The notes beneath the pieces were generated by a model. That model made no database searches and was not told the DNA's origin. It was given only the letters and a program-made list of their open reading frames with translations. Of a stretch of 58,614 bases of DNA, positions 25,314 through 34,546 are shown piece by piece. Position 1 is the stretch's first letter; every line of letters begins with the position of its first letter. The position numbers and the translations under genes were made by a program. The stretch is taken from positions 1-58,614 of the forward strand of contig NZ_QMKP01000020.1 in the NCBI RefSeq assembly GCF_003287955.1, read 5' to 3'. The DNA is from Arthrobacter sp. AQ5-06 (GTDB taxonomy: Bacteria; Actinomycetota; Actinomycetes; Actinomycetales; Micrococcaceae).

Positions 25314-26326
25314 TGGGCACCACAGCATTTGAACCGAGAAAGAAGTCCTTGCTGGACCGGCTTCCGGTCTCGTCCCACATCCGCCAAAGCGTTGGCCTGC
25401 AGCGCACCATGCTGCTCATCGGCGTCGTGCTTTGCGCTGTTTTTATGGTGGCCGCCATATTTGCGCCGCTGCTGGCGCCGTACGGATATTCCCAGATTTC
25501 CGACGACGCCGGTTCGTTCCCGGCGCAGGCCGAACCCGGCGGCAAGCATCTGTTGGGAACAACCGTGGGCGGCTACGATGTCCTGTCCCGGGTGATCTGG
25601 GGATCGCAGACAGCAGCGGCCGTGATTGTGGCGGCTGTGCTGATGTCCATCTTCCTCGGAGTATTCCTCGGACTGGTCAGCGGCTACTTCGGTGGTTGGT
25701 TGGACCGGGTGCTGGTGGTGATCGCTGATGCAATTTACGCTTTCCCGACGCTGCTTTTGGCCATCGTGATGTCAATCGCCATTAACAAGGGGCAGTCAGG
25801 ATTCTGGGGCGGAATCCTCGCCTGCGGGTTCGCCATCACTGCAGTGTTTGTACCGCAGTACTTCCGCGTGATCCGAGCTGAAACCATCCGGCTCAAGGCT
25901 GAACCGTTTGTGGAATCAGCCCAGGTTGTTGGCGCCTCCAGCGCCAGGATTATTAGCCGGCACATCTTCTCCAACGCGACCCGGACCCTGCCTTTGATCT
26001 TCACGCTCAACGCCTCGGAAGCCATCCTCACACTGGCAGGCCTGGGCTTCCTCGGCTTCGGTATCGAACCAAGCTCCGCCGCTGAATGGGGCTTTGACCT
26101 GAACAAGGCGATGTCCGATGCCTCCTCCGGCATTTGGTGGACCGGAGTGTTCCCCGGCCTTGCCATCGTGTTGACGGTGGTTGGCCTCACCCTCGTGGGT
26201 GAAAGCATTAATGACCTGAACGATCCGCGCTTGCGCGGACGAAAGGCTGCCGGCGCCAAGGGCGGCCCGGGATCATCAACGGCAGCCGCGCAGGCTGCCA
26301 CCTCAGCGGATGTGAGAGGACTGTGA
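25313..26326 (+). CDS. DppC/OppC-type ABC transporter permease
   Basis: This 337-residue permease has the OppC N-terminal anchor (about 30-55; LLIGVVLCAVFMVAAIFAPL), the HLLGTT-type motif (KHLLGTTVGGYDVLSRVIWG, where OppC proteins usually have HPLGTDxxGRD) and a BPD_transp_1 domain ending with TLAGLGFLGFGIEP and WGFDLNKAM. It pairs with the preceding permease to form the channel. The variant VGGYD in place of the usual DxxGRD is a small deviation. It overlaps the ATPase gene by 4 nt. Confidence 0.92.
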   Translation: MGTTAFEPRKKSLLDRLPVSSHIRQSVGLQRTMLLIGVVLCAVFMVAAIFAPLLAPYGYSQISDDAGSFPAQAEPGGKHLLGTTVGGYDVLSRVIWGSQTAAAVIVAAVLMSIFLGVFLGLVSGYFGGWLDRVLVVIADAIYAFPTLLLAIVMSIAINKGQSGFWGGILACGFAITAVFVPQYFRVIRAETIRLKAEPFVESAQVVGASSARIISRHIFSNATRTLPLIFTLNASEAILTLAGLGFLGFGIEPSSAAEWGFDLNKAMSDASSGIWWTGVFPGLAIVLTVVGLTLVGESINDLNDPRLRGRKAAGAKGGPGSSTAAAQAATSADVRGL

Positions 26327-28038
26327 CCATCAATATTGGTTCGGTATCTGACCAGTCCAGGCCGGCGGACCAGCCCGTCCTGGAGATCGACCACCTCAAA
26401 GTCACCTTCGCCACCGACGGCGGAGACGTCTACGCCGTGAAGGACGTGAGTTTGGACGTCCGCTCCGGCGAAGTCCTGGCCATCGTGGGCGAATCCGGTT
26501 CAGGCAAGACGGTGACCGCGAAAACCATCCTCGGGCTGCTTCCGGAGACCGCCACCAGCGGGGGAGCCGTCCTGATCAACGGGAACAACGTGATCAGCGT
26601 CAGCGCCGCGAAGCTGAGGCAGATCCGCGGCCGCGATGTGGCCATGGTGTTCCAGGAGCCGTCCACGGCCCTGAACCCGGTGTTCACCGTGGGCTGGCAG
26701 ATTGCCGAGGGCATCCGTGCCCACGCCGGCGGTGCCGGCGGGAAGCGGGTCTCGGCCAAGGATGCCAAGGCCCGTGCCATTGAGGCGCTGCGCAAGGTGG
26801 GGATCCCGGATCCGGAGCATCGGGTCAACTACTACCCGCACCAGTTCTCCGGCGGCCAGAAGCAGCGCGTGGTGATCGCCGCCGCGCTTGCCCTGAACCC
26901 GGGACTGATTGTGGCCGATGAACCCACCACGGCCCTGGATGTCACCGTCCAGGCCGAAATCCTGGAGCTGCTCCGGGACCTGCGGGACAAGTTCGGCACC
27001 TCGATCGTGCTGATCACCCACAACATGGGCGTGGTGGCAGACCTCGCGGACCGGGTTGTGGTGATGTACCAGGGTGATGTGGTGGAGGAAGCGCCGGCGC
27101 GGGTTCTGTTCGCCGAACCCAAACAGGACTACACCAAGAAGCTGCTGGCCGCCGTGCCTCACCTGGGCCGGAACTCGGCGTCGGAGGGCCTGCTGGAACG
27201 CGCCCACCAGGGCTCGCCGGTGCTGGTGGAGGCAACCAACCTGACCATCGAGTACCCCGGCAGGCTGGGAACTCCGGCCTTCAAGGCCGTGGACGGGGTC
27301 AGCTTCACCGTGTCCCAGGGCGAAGTCTTTGGACTGGTGGGCGAATCCGGCTCAGGTAAAACCACCATCGGCCGGGCCATCGCGGGCCTGAACCGGACCA
27401 CGGGCGGCAGCCTGAAGGTACTTGGCTACGAGATGCTGAACCTCAAGGAGCGGACGTTCAAGCCCCTCCGGAAGGATATTGGCTTTGTGTTCCAGGATCC
27501 GGCCGCGTCCTTCAATCCCCAGCTGACCATCGGCGACTGCGTGGCGGAACCGATGATCATCCACACCAACCCGAGCCCGGCGCAGGCGCGCAAACGCGTT
27601 GCCGAGCTGCTCGAATCGGTGCAGCTGCCGGCGTCGTACGCTGAAAGATACCCGCACGAGCTGTCCGGAGGGCAGCGCCAGCGGGCGTCGCTGGCGCGGG
27701 CACTGATCCTGAACCCGCGGCTGCTCATCGCTGACGAGCCGACATCCGCCCTGGACGTTTCCGTGCAGGCAAAGGTCTTGGAACTCTTCAAGGAAATCCA
27801 GGCCGAGTTCGGGTTTGCGGCGCTGTTCATCAGCCACGACCTCGCTGTGGTGGACATCCTGTCGCAGTGGGTCGGCGTCCTGTACAAGGGCAAGCTGGTG
27901 GAGCAGGGCATCGGCAGCCAGGTGATGGGCGCACCGCAGCACGACTACACCAAACGGCTGATTGCCTCCCTGCCCGTCCCCGATCCGGACGAACAGGCTC
28001 GACGCCGGGAAGCACACCGGGCGCTGCTGGCCCAGTAG
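26323..28038 (+). CDS. Fused dual-domain ABC ATPase (DppD-DppF type)
   Basis: This 571-residue protein contains two complete ATPase domains: Walker A GESGSGKT at 56-63 and again near 341-348, signatures FSGGQKQR and LSGGQRQR, Walker B segments LIVADEPTTALD and LLIADEPTSALD, and a switch His in each (ITHNM and ISHDL). Between them is the oligopeptide-type linker. It starts at GTG 26323 with a GTGA overlap on the permease stop. One polypeptide thus replaces the usual DppD and DppF pair, giving a complete importer with the three genes upstream. A strong hairpin follows the stop. Confidence 0.94.
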   Translation: MTINIGSVSDQSRPADQPVLEIDHLKVTFATDGGDVYAVKDVSLDVRSGEVLAIVGESGSGKTVTAKTILGLLPETATSGGAVLINGNNVISVSAAKLRQIRGRDVAMVFQEPSTALNPVFTVGWQIAEGIRAHAGGAGGKRVSAKDAKARAIEALRKVGIPDPEHRVNYYPHQFSGGQKQRVVIAAALALNPGLIVADEPTTALDVTVQAEILELLRDLRDKFGTSIVLITHNMGVVADLADRVVVMYQGDVVEEAPARVLFAEPKQDYTKKLLAAVPHLGRNSASEGLLERAHQGSPVLVEATNLTIEYPGRLGTPAFKAVDGVSFTVSQGEVFGLVGESGSGKTTIGRAIAGLNRTTGGSLKVLGYEMLNLKERTFKPLRKDIGFVFQDPAASFNPQLTIGDCVAEPMIIHTNPSPAQARKRVAELLESVQLPASYAERYPHELSGGQRQRASLARALILNPRLLIADEPTSALDVSVQAKVLELFKEIQAEFGFAALFISHDLAVVDILSQWVGVLYKGKLVEQGIGSQVMGAPQHDYTKRLIASLPVPDPDEQARRREAHRALLAQ

Positions 28039-28074
28039 GCACCGCCAGCGACCCAACAGTCGCGGCACCAACAG

Positions 28075-28108
28075 ACGGACATCCCACCCAACCAGGTGGG
28101 GTGTCCGT
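28075..28108 (+). terminator. Hairpin terminator of the peptide-transporter operon
   Basis: ACGGACATCCCACC (28075-28088) pairs with GGTGGGGTGTCCGT (28095-28108), a 14-bp stem with one G-U pair and a 6-nt loop. There is no T-run, as is common for actinobacterial terminators. It lies 37 bp after the ATPase stop. Confidence 0.65.
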
Positions 28109-28158
28109 CCGCCGCTTAACACCGGAAGGATTTCCGCGGCTGCCCATAGACTTGGACC

Positions 28159-28545
28159 ATGACGCAGCAAAACCATGATGTTCCCGACGCCGACACCTAC
28201 GATGCCGCCGCGAGTTCGCTGGCAGGCCAGGTGGACAACTCGGTGATGACGGAACTGCTGTCCATCCGCTCCAGCATCGACAACATCGATGCGACCCTGG
28301 TGTACCTCCTGGCCGAGCGGTTCAAGGCCACCCAGAAAGTGGGCTTCCTCAAGGCCGCGCACCGGCTCCCGGCCGGGGATCCCGGCCGGGAATCCGCCCA
28401 GATCGCCCGTCTCCGGCGACTGGCAGAGGATGCACACCTCGATCCCGCGTTTGCGGAGAAGTTCCTGAATTTCATCATCGGCGAGGTCATCCGCCATCAT
28501 GAAGCCATCGCCGAGGACCACCAGGCCGCTGCAGAGTGGAAGTAA
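28159..28545 (+). CDS. Chorismate mutase
   Basis: This 128-residue protein carries the AroQ-type helical chorismate mutase domain: MTELLSIRSSIDNIDATLVY with LLAERFKATQKVGFLKA (about 30-70), then ESAQIARLRRLAEDAHLDPA and FLNFIIGEVIRHHEAIAED. The enzyme rearranges chorismate to prephenate, the branch point to Phe and Tyr. The active-site Arg, Lys and Glu/Gln positions of the AroQ fold appear present (ERFKATQKVG). The N-terminal 30 residues are a polar extension seen in many actinobacterial homologues. Its 3' end overlaps the next gene by 10 nt. Confidence 0.9.
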   Translation: MTQQNHDVPDADTYDAAASSLAGQVDNSVMTELLSIRSSIDNIDATLVYLLAERFKATQKVGFLKAAHRLPAGDPGRESAQIARLRRLAEDAHLDPAFAEKFLNFIIGEVIRHHEAIAEDHQAAAEWK

Positions 28546-29546
28546 CTGCCACCGGGCTTGGGCCCTGGCCGGGGGAGGACCCCGTGGAGGCTGCCCGCAT
28601 TATCCGCGGCGAGCTCGGCAGCCCGCACTTGCCGTTCCTGGCAGAACTTCCGGACCGCGGAGTCGGCTCTGACGCCTTGGGGCGGACGGCCGCACTCCTG
28701 GTTGAAATGGCAGTGGATGTCCAGCCGTACGGTTGGCGGCTGGTGGACCGCCCCGGCAAGGATTTCCGCCGGGCCGCGTCAGCCCTGTCCACCGACATCA
28801 ACGTCCTGGCAGACGTTGCCGGCGCCGAGGACACCCGCGCCCCCGAAATCAAGCTCCAGCTGCTGGGACCGCTGAGTCTTGCCGCGGGGCTGCACCTGCA
28901 CAACGGCGAACGGGCACTGATCGATTACGGCGCACGCCGGGACATTGCCGACTCGCTGGCCGCAGGGGTTGGCGGCTACCTGTCCCGGATTTCCAGCGCC
29001 GTTCCGGGCGCGCGGCTGGTGGTCCAGGTCGACGAACCTGATATCGCCGCCGTACTCGGCGGCACTATTCCGACGTCGAGCGGTTACCGCACGCTGCGGG
29101 CGGTGGGCGGCCAGGAGGTCACCGAGTCCTGGCAGGTGGTGATCGAGGCGCTGCGCGCCGCGGGTGCCACCGAAATTGTTGTCTCCGTCCCGGAGATCGA
29201 GGCCCCAATCGACCGGATCATTGCCGCCGGCGCCGACGGCGTGGCCGTGCCGCTGAAGGCCCTGACCACACGGCAGTGGGAGCAGTTGGCCACGGCAGTG
29301 GAGGCAGGCAAGCGGATCTGGGCCGGCGCCCTGGACGGCAGCCGCGGCACCCTGCCCAAGGTGGCCGACGTCGTTGAGTCCGTCTGGCGGCCGTGGCACC
29401 AGCTGGGGCTGTCGGCATCGGCCCTGGGCAGCATCCGGGTCACCCCCTCGGCGGGACTTGCCGGCCACACACCGTCCACCGCCACAGCGGTGCTGGGCCG
29501 TCTCACGCAGGTGGCCGACGGCCTGAACCAGCGCGCGCACGGCTGA
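28536..29546 (+). CDS. MetE-fold (B12-independent methionine synthase-like) protein without zinc ligands
   Basis: This 336-residue protein resembles the C-terminal catalytic barrel of MetE and archaeal MetE-like proteins (KLQLLGPLSLAAGLHLH, VVQVDEPDIAAVLGG, VTPSAGLAGHTPSTA at the end). True methionine synthases hold zinc with a His-x-Cys pair and a late Cys in a PDCGL-like motif. Here the late motif is PSAGL, no HxC is present, and the whole protein has no cysteine. It therefore probably does not methylate homocysteine by the known mechanism. It is coupled to chorismate mutase by a 10-nt overlap from GTG 28536. Function unknown. Confidence 0.75.
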   Translation: MEVTATGLGPWPGEDPVEAARIIRGELGSPHLPFLAELPDRGVGSDALGRTAALLVEMAVDVQPYGWRLVDRPGKDFRRAASALSTDINVLADVAGAEDTRAPEIKLQLLGPLSLAAGLHLHNGERALIDYGARRDIADSLAAGVGGYLSRISSAVPGARLVVQVDEPDIAAVLGGTIPTSSGYRTLRAVGGQEVTESWQVVIEALRAAGATEIVVSVPEIEAPIDRIIAAGADGVAVPLKALTTRQWEQLATAVEAGKRIWAGALDGSRGTLPKVADVVESVWRPWHQLGLSASALGSIRVTPSAGLAGHTPSTATAVLGRLTQVADGLNQRAHG

Positions 29547-29583
29547 TCGGGCCCACCGCTGAGCGGACCTAGGGGCAAGACTT

Positions 29584-30297
29584 CTACGTCCGGTTTTCCC
29601 AACGGTCCGGCCGGGCGTAGCGGGGCAGGAAGCTCTGCGCCGAACTGCCGCCAACGTAGGGGCGCAGGCGGTAGTCGAAACTGCCCGCATAGACCAGGAC
29701 CAGCCCGATCTGCGGCTGGATGACCTTGACCTGGATCCGGTGCTGTCCATGCTCGCCGGCGGCGCCGTCCCACCACTGCTCGGCGTAGGCCTTGGCATCC
29801 ACAGTGGCCGGCAGCGGCAGGCGGAGGGGGCCAAGGAACAGCCGGGACGCTTCGGAAACGCCGCGCAGCCTGCCTTCTTCCGTCACGCTGAGCTTGAGGT
29901 CGGTCACCATGCGCCGGAAACGGCCCAGGTAGTCCACCAGCCGCGGGCCGCCGTCGGAATCCACGAGGCTGGTAGTGTCCTGGAAGATCCGGAGGTGCCC
30001 GGGGAAACGGATTTCCCGCCGGGCAGTCAGGCTGGAGCGGCCGAACGGATCCTGGTGCGCATGGTTTTCAATCCGGAAGGGGATGCCTTCTCCGTACTCC
30101 GGGAAAAACGCGTCCTCCCCGGAGGTGAGCTTGAGCAGCGGCCGCAGCCACGCCTGCCGGCAGCCCACAACGTCGAACACGCCCTCCCCGGCGCCGTAGT
30201 GCCCCGAGCCGGGCGTCAAGGAAAAGTACTCCTGCAGCTCAGGCTGCAGCCGGTGGAAGTCCTCGCCCAGGGCCTGCTGGTAAATAGGGATGTTCAT
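29584..30297 (-). CDS. DUF4166-domain protein
   Basis: This 237-residue protein matches DUF4166 proteins: YQQALGEDFHRLQPELQEYF at the start, GVFDVVGCRQAWLRPLLKL, NHAHQDPFGRSSLTARREI (central conserved stretch) and YAGSFDYRLRPYVGG near the end. The start at ATG 30297 is fixed by a strong AGGAGGT site 5 nt upstream. DUF4166 domains are often found alone or fused to saccharopine-dehydrogenase-like proteins; the biochemical role is not known. It is the last gene of the minus-strand envelope cluster, 41 bp after DUF58. Confidence 0.8.
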   Translation of the reverse strand: MNIPIYQQALGEDFHRLQPELQEYFSLTPGSGHYGAGEGVFDVVGCRQAWLRPLLKLTSGEDAFFPEYGEGIPFRIENHAHQDPFGRSSLTARREIRFPGHLRIFQDTTSLVDSDGGPRLVDYLGRFRRMVTDLKLSVTEEGRLRGVSEASRLFLGPLRLPLPATVDAKAYAEQWWDGAAGEHGQHRIQVKVIQPQIGLVLVYAGSFDYRLRPYVGGSSAQSFLPRYARPDRWENRT

Positions 30298-30338
30298 CGT
30301 GACCTCCTGGACGGTACCGTCAGCGGCGCTGCAGTGAT

Positions 30339-31631
30339 TCACAATCTACCGGCCGCCTTGAGCCTGATGTACATGTCGGCAAGCTGCGGCGGCAGCTGGT
30401 GTGGCTCCGCATCCACCACTTCCACCCCGTGGTGCCGGAGCTCGGCGCTGACCGCCGCCCGTTCCAGGAGTACGCGTTCAGCCGCTGCCGCCCGGAATAC
30501 GCCGGCGGCGTCCTCACGCTCACGCAGCATCTGCCCCAGCATCGGATCACGGACGGCGGCCACCACCACAACGTGCTGCTGCGCGAGCTGCGCAGCCATG
30601 GGAATGAGCCCTTCCTCCGGGGCCCCGCCGTCCAACGCGGTCAGCAGCACCACCAGGGACCGGTGGGCGGAGACCGCACGGATCTGGCCCGGGAGGCTGG
30701 ACCAGTCAAGCTCAATCAGTTCGGCCTCGAGGGGCGCCGTCGCCTGCACCAGCTGCCCCAGGAGGTTGCCGGTGGTTGCGGAGCCGGCCTTGGCGCGCGG
30801 ACGGCGGTCGTACGCCAGGAAGTCCACCCTGTCACCGCCACGCTCGGCCAGCACCGCCAGCAGAAGCGCCGCCTCGATGCCGGTATCCAGCCGGGGTTCG
30901 TCTAAGATCCTCGCCGCTGACGTGCGGGACGTATCCAGCATGATCACCACGCGCCGGTCGCGTTCCGGGCGCCAGGTGCGGACGACGACGGCGGACCGGC
31001 GGGCGGTTGCGCGCCAGTCGATGGACCGGACGTCGTCCCCGCGGACGTAGTCCCGCAACGAGTCGAATTCGGTGCCGGCACCCCGGATCTGCACGGCGGC
31101 TTTGCCGTCGAGTTCGCGGAGTTTCCTGAGCTTCGACGGCAAGTGCCTGCGGGAATGGAACGGCGGCAGGACCCGCAGGATGCCAGGGCAGGCAAACGTG
31201 CGCTGGCGTGCCGCGAGCCGGAGGGGTCCACGGGAGCGCACAGTGACGTGCCGGGCGGCCACGTCGCCGCGGCGGACCGGGTGGAGCCTGACGGTCATCC
31301 GGCGGCTTTCCAGAGCGGGGACGTCGAGCTCCTGGACCGGATTCACGGCCCCGGCAGACGGCTGCCACGCGTCCCGAACCGTGGCGCGCAGGCGTCGCCG
31401 GCCACTGTTGCGCAGCGTGAGGACCGAAACGGCCGTGCCGTGCAGCGTCACGTTGCCGGGTTCGGCGCGCGTGACGTGGATGGCCCGCGCGGAAGCAGCC
31501 AGGCAAAGGTCCAGGCAAAGGAGAGCAGCGAGTGCCAGGACCACGCCCAGGACCGTTCCCCAGCCAGGAAACAGCAGCACCGGCACCAGGCCCAGCAGTG
31601 CCAGCAAGACGAACCGTCCGGAGAGTGCCAT
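30339..31631 (-). CDS. DUF58-domain membrane protein
   Basis: This 430-residue protein has two N-terminal transmembrane helices (about 5-25 and 27-48), then a beta-rich region and the DUF58 core (GTEFDSLRDYVRGDDVRSID, WRATARR), and a von Willebrand A-like part (VIMLDTSRTSAAR; the metal-site DxSxS-like motif is DTSRTS). DUF58 and MoxR genes occur side by side in many bacteria and are thought to act as chaperone pairs in cell-envelope or complex assembly. ATG 31631 lies 10 bp after the MoxR stop. Confidence 0.88.
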   Translation of the reverse strand: MALSGRFVLLALLGLVPVLLFPGWGTVLGVVLALAALLCLDLCLAASARAIHVTRAEPGNVTLHGTAVSVLTLRNSGRRRLRATVRDAWQPSAGAVNPVQELDVPALESRRMTVRLHPVRRGDVAARHVTVRSRGPLRLAARQRTFACPGILRVLPPFHSRRHLPSKLRKLRELDGKAAVQIRGAGTEFDSLRDYVRGDDVRSIDWRATARRSAVVVRTWRPERDRRVVIMLDTSRTSAARILDEPRLDTGIEAALLLAVLAERGGDRVDFLAYDRRPRAKAGSATTGNLLGQLVQATAPLEAELIELDWSSLPGQIRAVSAHRSLVVLLTALDGGAPEEGLIPMAAQLAQQHVVVVAAVRDPMLGQMLREREDAAGVFRAAAAERVLLERAAVSAELRHHGVEVVDAEPHQLPPQLADMYIRLKAAGRL

Positions 31632-31641
31632 GTGCAAGCGA

Positions 31642-32643
31642 TCAGCGGGGAACGGGGACGGACGCCAGGATGCTGCCCAAGACATCGTCCACGCGGACCC
31701 CGTCCATCTGGGCATCAGGTTGCAGGGCCACCCGGTGGCGCAGGCACGGCAGCGCCAGTGCCTTGACGTCGTCGGGGGTGACGAAGCTGCGGCCGGACAG
31801 CCAGGCCCAGGCGCGGGAGGTGTTAAGCAGTGCAGTCGCGCCGCGGGGTGAAACACCCAGCTGGAACGACGGCGCCTGCCTGGTTGCGCGCACCAGGTCC
31901 ACGATGTAGCCGATGATTTCCGGTTCGACGGCAACGGTGGCCACAGCCTGCCGCGCCCGTTCGAGGTCCTCGGCGCCGGCCACCGCCCGGACACCGGAGG
32001 CAGCAAGATCCCGCGGATTGAAGCCGGCCGCGTGCCGCCGGATCACTTCAACCTCGTCAGTCCGGCCGGGCAGCGGCATGGTGAGCTTGAGCAGGAACCG
32101 GTCCAGCTGGGCTTCGGGCAGGGGATAGGTTCCCTCGTACTCCACCGGGTTCTGGGTTGCCGCCACCAGGAAGTTCGCCGGCAGCGGCCTGGACACTCCG
32201 TCCACCGAGACCTGCCGCTCTTCCATGGCCTCCAACAGGGAGGCCTGCGTTTTCGGCGGCGTTCGGTTGATTTCGTCGGCCAGCAGGATGTTGGTGAAGA
32301 CCGGCCCCTCGCGGAAACTGAATTCCGAGGTGTGCGAGTCATAGACCAGGGAGCCGGTGATGTCGCCGGGCATCAGGTCAGGCGTGAACTGTACGCGTTT
32401 GGTGTCCAGGCTCAGCGCGGCGGACAGCGCCCGCACTAAGAGTGTTTTGGCCACCCCGGGCACGCCTTCGAGGAGCACATGACCCTGGGAGAGCAGCGCG
32501 ATCAGGAGGCCCGTGACGGTGGCATCCTGGCCCACCACAGCCTTGGCAACCTCGTGGCGGACGTCCAGGAGTGCCTGCCGGGCGGGATCCAGCGTCTGCG
32601 GGGAAGAATCCATGATCTGCGGGGCGCCGTACGGTTCGTTCAT
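31642..32643 (-). CDS. MoxR-family AAA+ ATPase
   Basis: This 333-residue AAA+ protein carries Walker A GVPGVAKT (60-67), Walker B LLADEINR (120-127), sensor 1 ATQNPVEYEGTYPLPEAQLD and a C-terminal helical lid (GVSPRGATALLNTSRAWAWL). MoxR proteins act as chaperones that activate or insert cofactors into partner complexes with von Willebrand A proteins; here DUF58 is the partner. The gene begins with an ATGA overlap on DUF4350 and belongs to a six-gene cluster. Confidence 0.93.
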   Translation of the reverse strand: MNEPYGAPQIMDSSPQTLDPARQALLDVRHEVAKAVVGQDATVTGLLIALLSQGHVLLEGVPGVAKTLLVRALSAALSLDTKRVQFTPDLMPGDITGSLVYDSHTSEFSFREGPVFTNILLADEINRTPPKTQASLLEAMEERQVSVDGVSRPLPANFLVAATQNPVEYEGTYPLPEAQLDRFLLKLTMPLPGRTDEVEVIRRHAAGFNPRDLAASGVRAVAGAEDLERARQAVATVAVEPEIIGYIVDLVRATRQAPSFQLGVSPRGATALLNTSRAWAWLSGRSFVTPDDVKALALPCLRHRVALQPDAQMDGVRVDDVLGSILASVPVPR

Positions 32644-33893
32644 CGGGTCCTGACCTCGTTCTCTAGTTTGTCCAGTTCCTGTGACCATTGCACCAGCCTG
32701 GTTGCGGTCCTGGGGCGTTCCTGGATCAGGCCGCTGATATCGGTGGCCGGCCGGCCCAGGTGCCGGGCCGCTGCCTGCACGATGTCGTCGGCAGTGGCCT
32801 GGGATCCCAGTCGAAGGGCTTGCGCCAAACGAACCAGGCTGCCCGCCCGAAGGTTGTCCCGCGCCCGGTCCAGTGCGTGGGAATCCTGATAGAGGCGGGC
32901 ACGGCCTTCGGCGGTCTCCACGGCCTTGACCACCACGGGGAGCGGTTCAAAGACGAGCGGGCCGAGGCGGCGCCCCCGCCACACGATGGCCAGAGCGGCC
33001 ACAAAGATCAGCCATGGCCCCAGGAAAGCCACCCAGTCAGGGGCGAGGTCATCCAGTGTCTGCGTTGACTCCGCAGCGGCCGCGTCGCCCAGCCCGGGGA
33101 GATACCAGACAAGGTCCTCTGAGCTGCCCAACGTCCGCAGGGCCACCGCAGCATGGCCGTGTTCGGCAAGCCCGCCGTTGTTGAGGAGAGCGATGCTGCC
33201 CAGGACCGTCAGGCCGCCGTCGTCCGTGCCGGCAAGCAGCCCGGCGGCGCTTCCCTGCGGGCGGTAGCATACCGTGCCGCCGTCGTACAGGAATCCGCCG
33301 GTGCCGGAGACAGGACCCGCCGCCGCAGGATCGCTGAGACTGCAGCCCGGTTCCAGGAGTGGCGAGGACTCCGGCACCACGCCGGCCTGGCTGATGCCGG
33401 CATTGAGAGCCTTCAGCGTGCCCAGCCGCGGCGTCACCAGCACCACCCGTCCCGCGCTGGCTGTCAGCTCTTGCAACCGGGCTTGGTCCAGGAAGCCGCT
33501 CCGGTCGTACAGGAGGAGGGTGGCACCTGGCCTGTCCAACAGTGCCTCCGCGGCGGCGTCGAAGGACTCAACAACCTTGACCGCGACTCCCTGGCGACTG
33601 AGTATCTCGCTGACCGCCCTGGCGCCGTCCGGCCCGGCGTTGTGCACGGACAACGGCAGGGAATCGCCCTTTGGCGCGAGCTGGGTGGAAATGACCACCG
33701 CCAGTCCGACGGCGGCAGCCGCACCGATCGCTGCCTTGCCGCGGTGCCGCCGGAGCCAGGAACCCGCACCGGACCCGGCATCGGACCGGAGGGTAGGGAC
33801 GGAATCCGGCTGCGCCTCCGGGGCACCCGGGGTCAGGAGATTGGGCGTCAGACGATCCGGCGAAGGGTTCTGCATCGTGGGACTCTGCGTCAT
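32640..33893 (-). CDS. DUF4350-domain membrane protein
   Basis: This 417-residue protein has a polar proline-rich N-terminus, a transmembrane helix (about 53-72; AAIGAAAAVGLAVVISTQLA), an extracytoplasmic DUF4350 region (NAGPDGARAVSEILSRQGVA, TLLLYDRSGFLDQARLQEL), a second helix (about 290-310; FLGPWLIFVAALAIVW), and a cytoplasmic helical tail. DUF4350 proteins accompany MoxR/DUF58/DUF4129 in actinobacteria and resemble subunits of a membrane assembly system. Both ends overlap neighbours by ATGA. Confidence 0.85.
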   Translation of the reverse strand: MTQSPTMQNPSPDRLTPNLLTPGAPEAQPDSVPTLRSDAGSGAGSWLRRHRGKAAIGAAAAVGLAVVISTQLAPKGDSLPLSVHNAGPDGARAVSEILSRQGVAVKVVESFDAAAEALLDRPGATLLLYDRSGFLDQARLQELTASAGRVVLVTPRLGTLKALNAGISQAGVVPESSPLLEPGCSLSDPAAAGPVSGTGGFLYDGGTVCYRPQGSAAGLLAGTDDGGLTVLGSIALLNNGGLAEHGHAAVALRTLGSSEDLVWYLPGLGDAAAAESTQTLDDLAPDWVAFLGPWLIFVAALAIVWRGRRLGPLVFEPLPVVVKAVETAEGRARLYQDSHALDRARDNLRAGSLVRLAQALRLGSQATADDIVQAAARHLGRPATDISGLIQERPRTATRLVQWSQELDKLENEVRTR

Positions 33894-34546
33894 CTCGGAA
33901 CCGCCGGTTCGCCACGTTCAGCGGGCAGGGCAGCGCTCGCCGGCGTGAGCGACTGCAGGGCGATATCCAGCTCGCGCACAGCGGCATAGTTAGCCTGGCC
34001 GGCGGACTCATTTCCGTAGCGGATCCCGTCGAAAGTCCGCGCCGTTTCCGTCAGGCGGCCGGCCTCGGACGGAAACGGTGTGGCCAGTTCGTGTGCCACC
34101 TCGTCGGCGGTCCGGCCCGGACGCGCGTCGAGCACAGCTCTGTCCTCGGCCGTGCGCACCAGCGCCCGGAAACAGTCCACGACGGCGGCACTCCAGTCGC
34201 CGGCTGCGGCTTCGGCCGCCGCGCGCCCGCGGTACGTCGCGGCACTGACTGTTGCGTCGGCGTCGAACACGTCTCCGGCCCGCGTGGCCTTCGCGTTGAG
34301 GCGCGGGCGGGCCAGGATGACCGCGGCGCCGATCAGCACGGCGATGGCCACACCGATCCACGGCGCCGCCACGGTGCTGTCCGGGCCGGAGCCGCCGTCC
34401 AGGGACCGCAGCCAGTCCAGGATGTCCGCCCACACGCTGTCCAGCCAGCTGGGGGCCGCGTCACGGTATTCCGGCTTGGCAAGTTCTTCTTCGGCCCAGC
34501 GGCGGGCCTCGTCGCGGCCAGGGAGGACCGGTGGTTCAGCGGCCAT
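33890..34546 (-). CDS. DUF4129-domain membrane protein
   Basis: This 218-residue protein starts at ATG 34546 (MAAEPPVLPGRDEARRWAEE), has one central helix (about 62-80; WIGVAIAVLIGAAVILA) and a C-terminal DUF4129 region (AAAEAAAGDWSAAVVDCFRA, RPGRTADEVAHELA, DGIRYGNESAGQANYAAV). DUF4129 domains commonly form the C-terminus of transglutaminase-like membrane proteins encoded next to MoxR and DUF58; here the domain is freestanding. It overlaps the upstream gene by 11 nt and the downstream one by 4. Confidence 0.87.
   Translation of the reverse strand: MAAEPPVLPGRDEARRWAEEELAKPEYRDAAPSWLDSVWADILDWLRSLDGGSGPDSTVAAPWIGVAIAVLIGAAVILARPRLNAKATRAGDVFDADATVSAATYRGRAAAEAAAGDWSAAVVDCFRALVRTAEDRAVLDARPGRTADEVAHELATPFPSEAGRLTETARTFDGIRYGNESAGQANYAAVRELDIALQSLTPASAALPAERGEPAVPR

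Noticed and set aside
30339..32006. A 555-residue reading of the DUF58 gene
   Set aside because: The extra N-terminal 125 residues overlap MoxR in another frame; ATG 31631 gives the normal DUF58 start.
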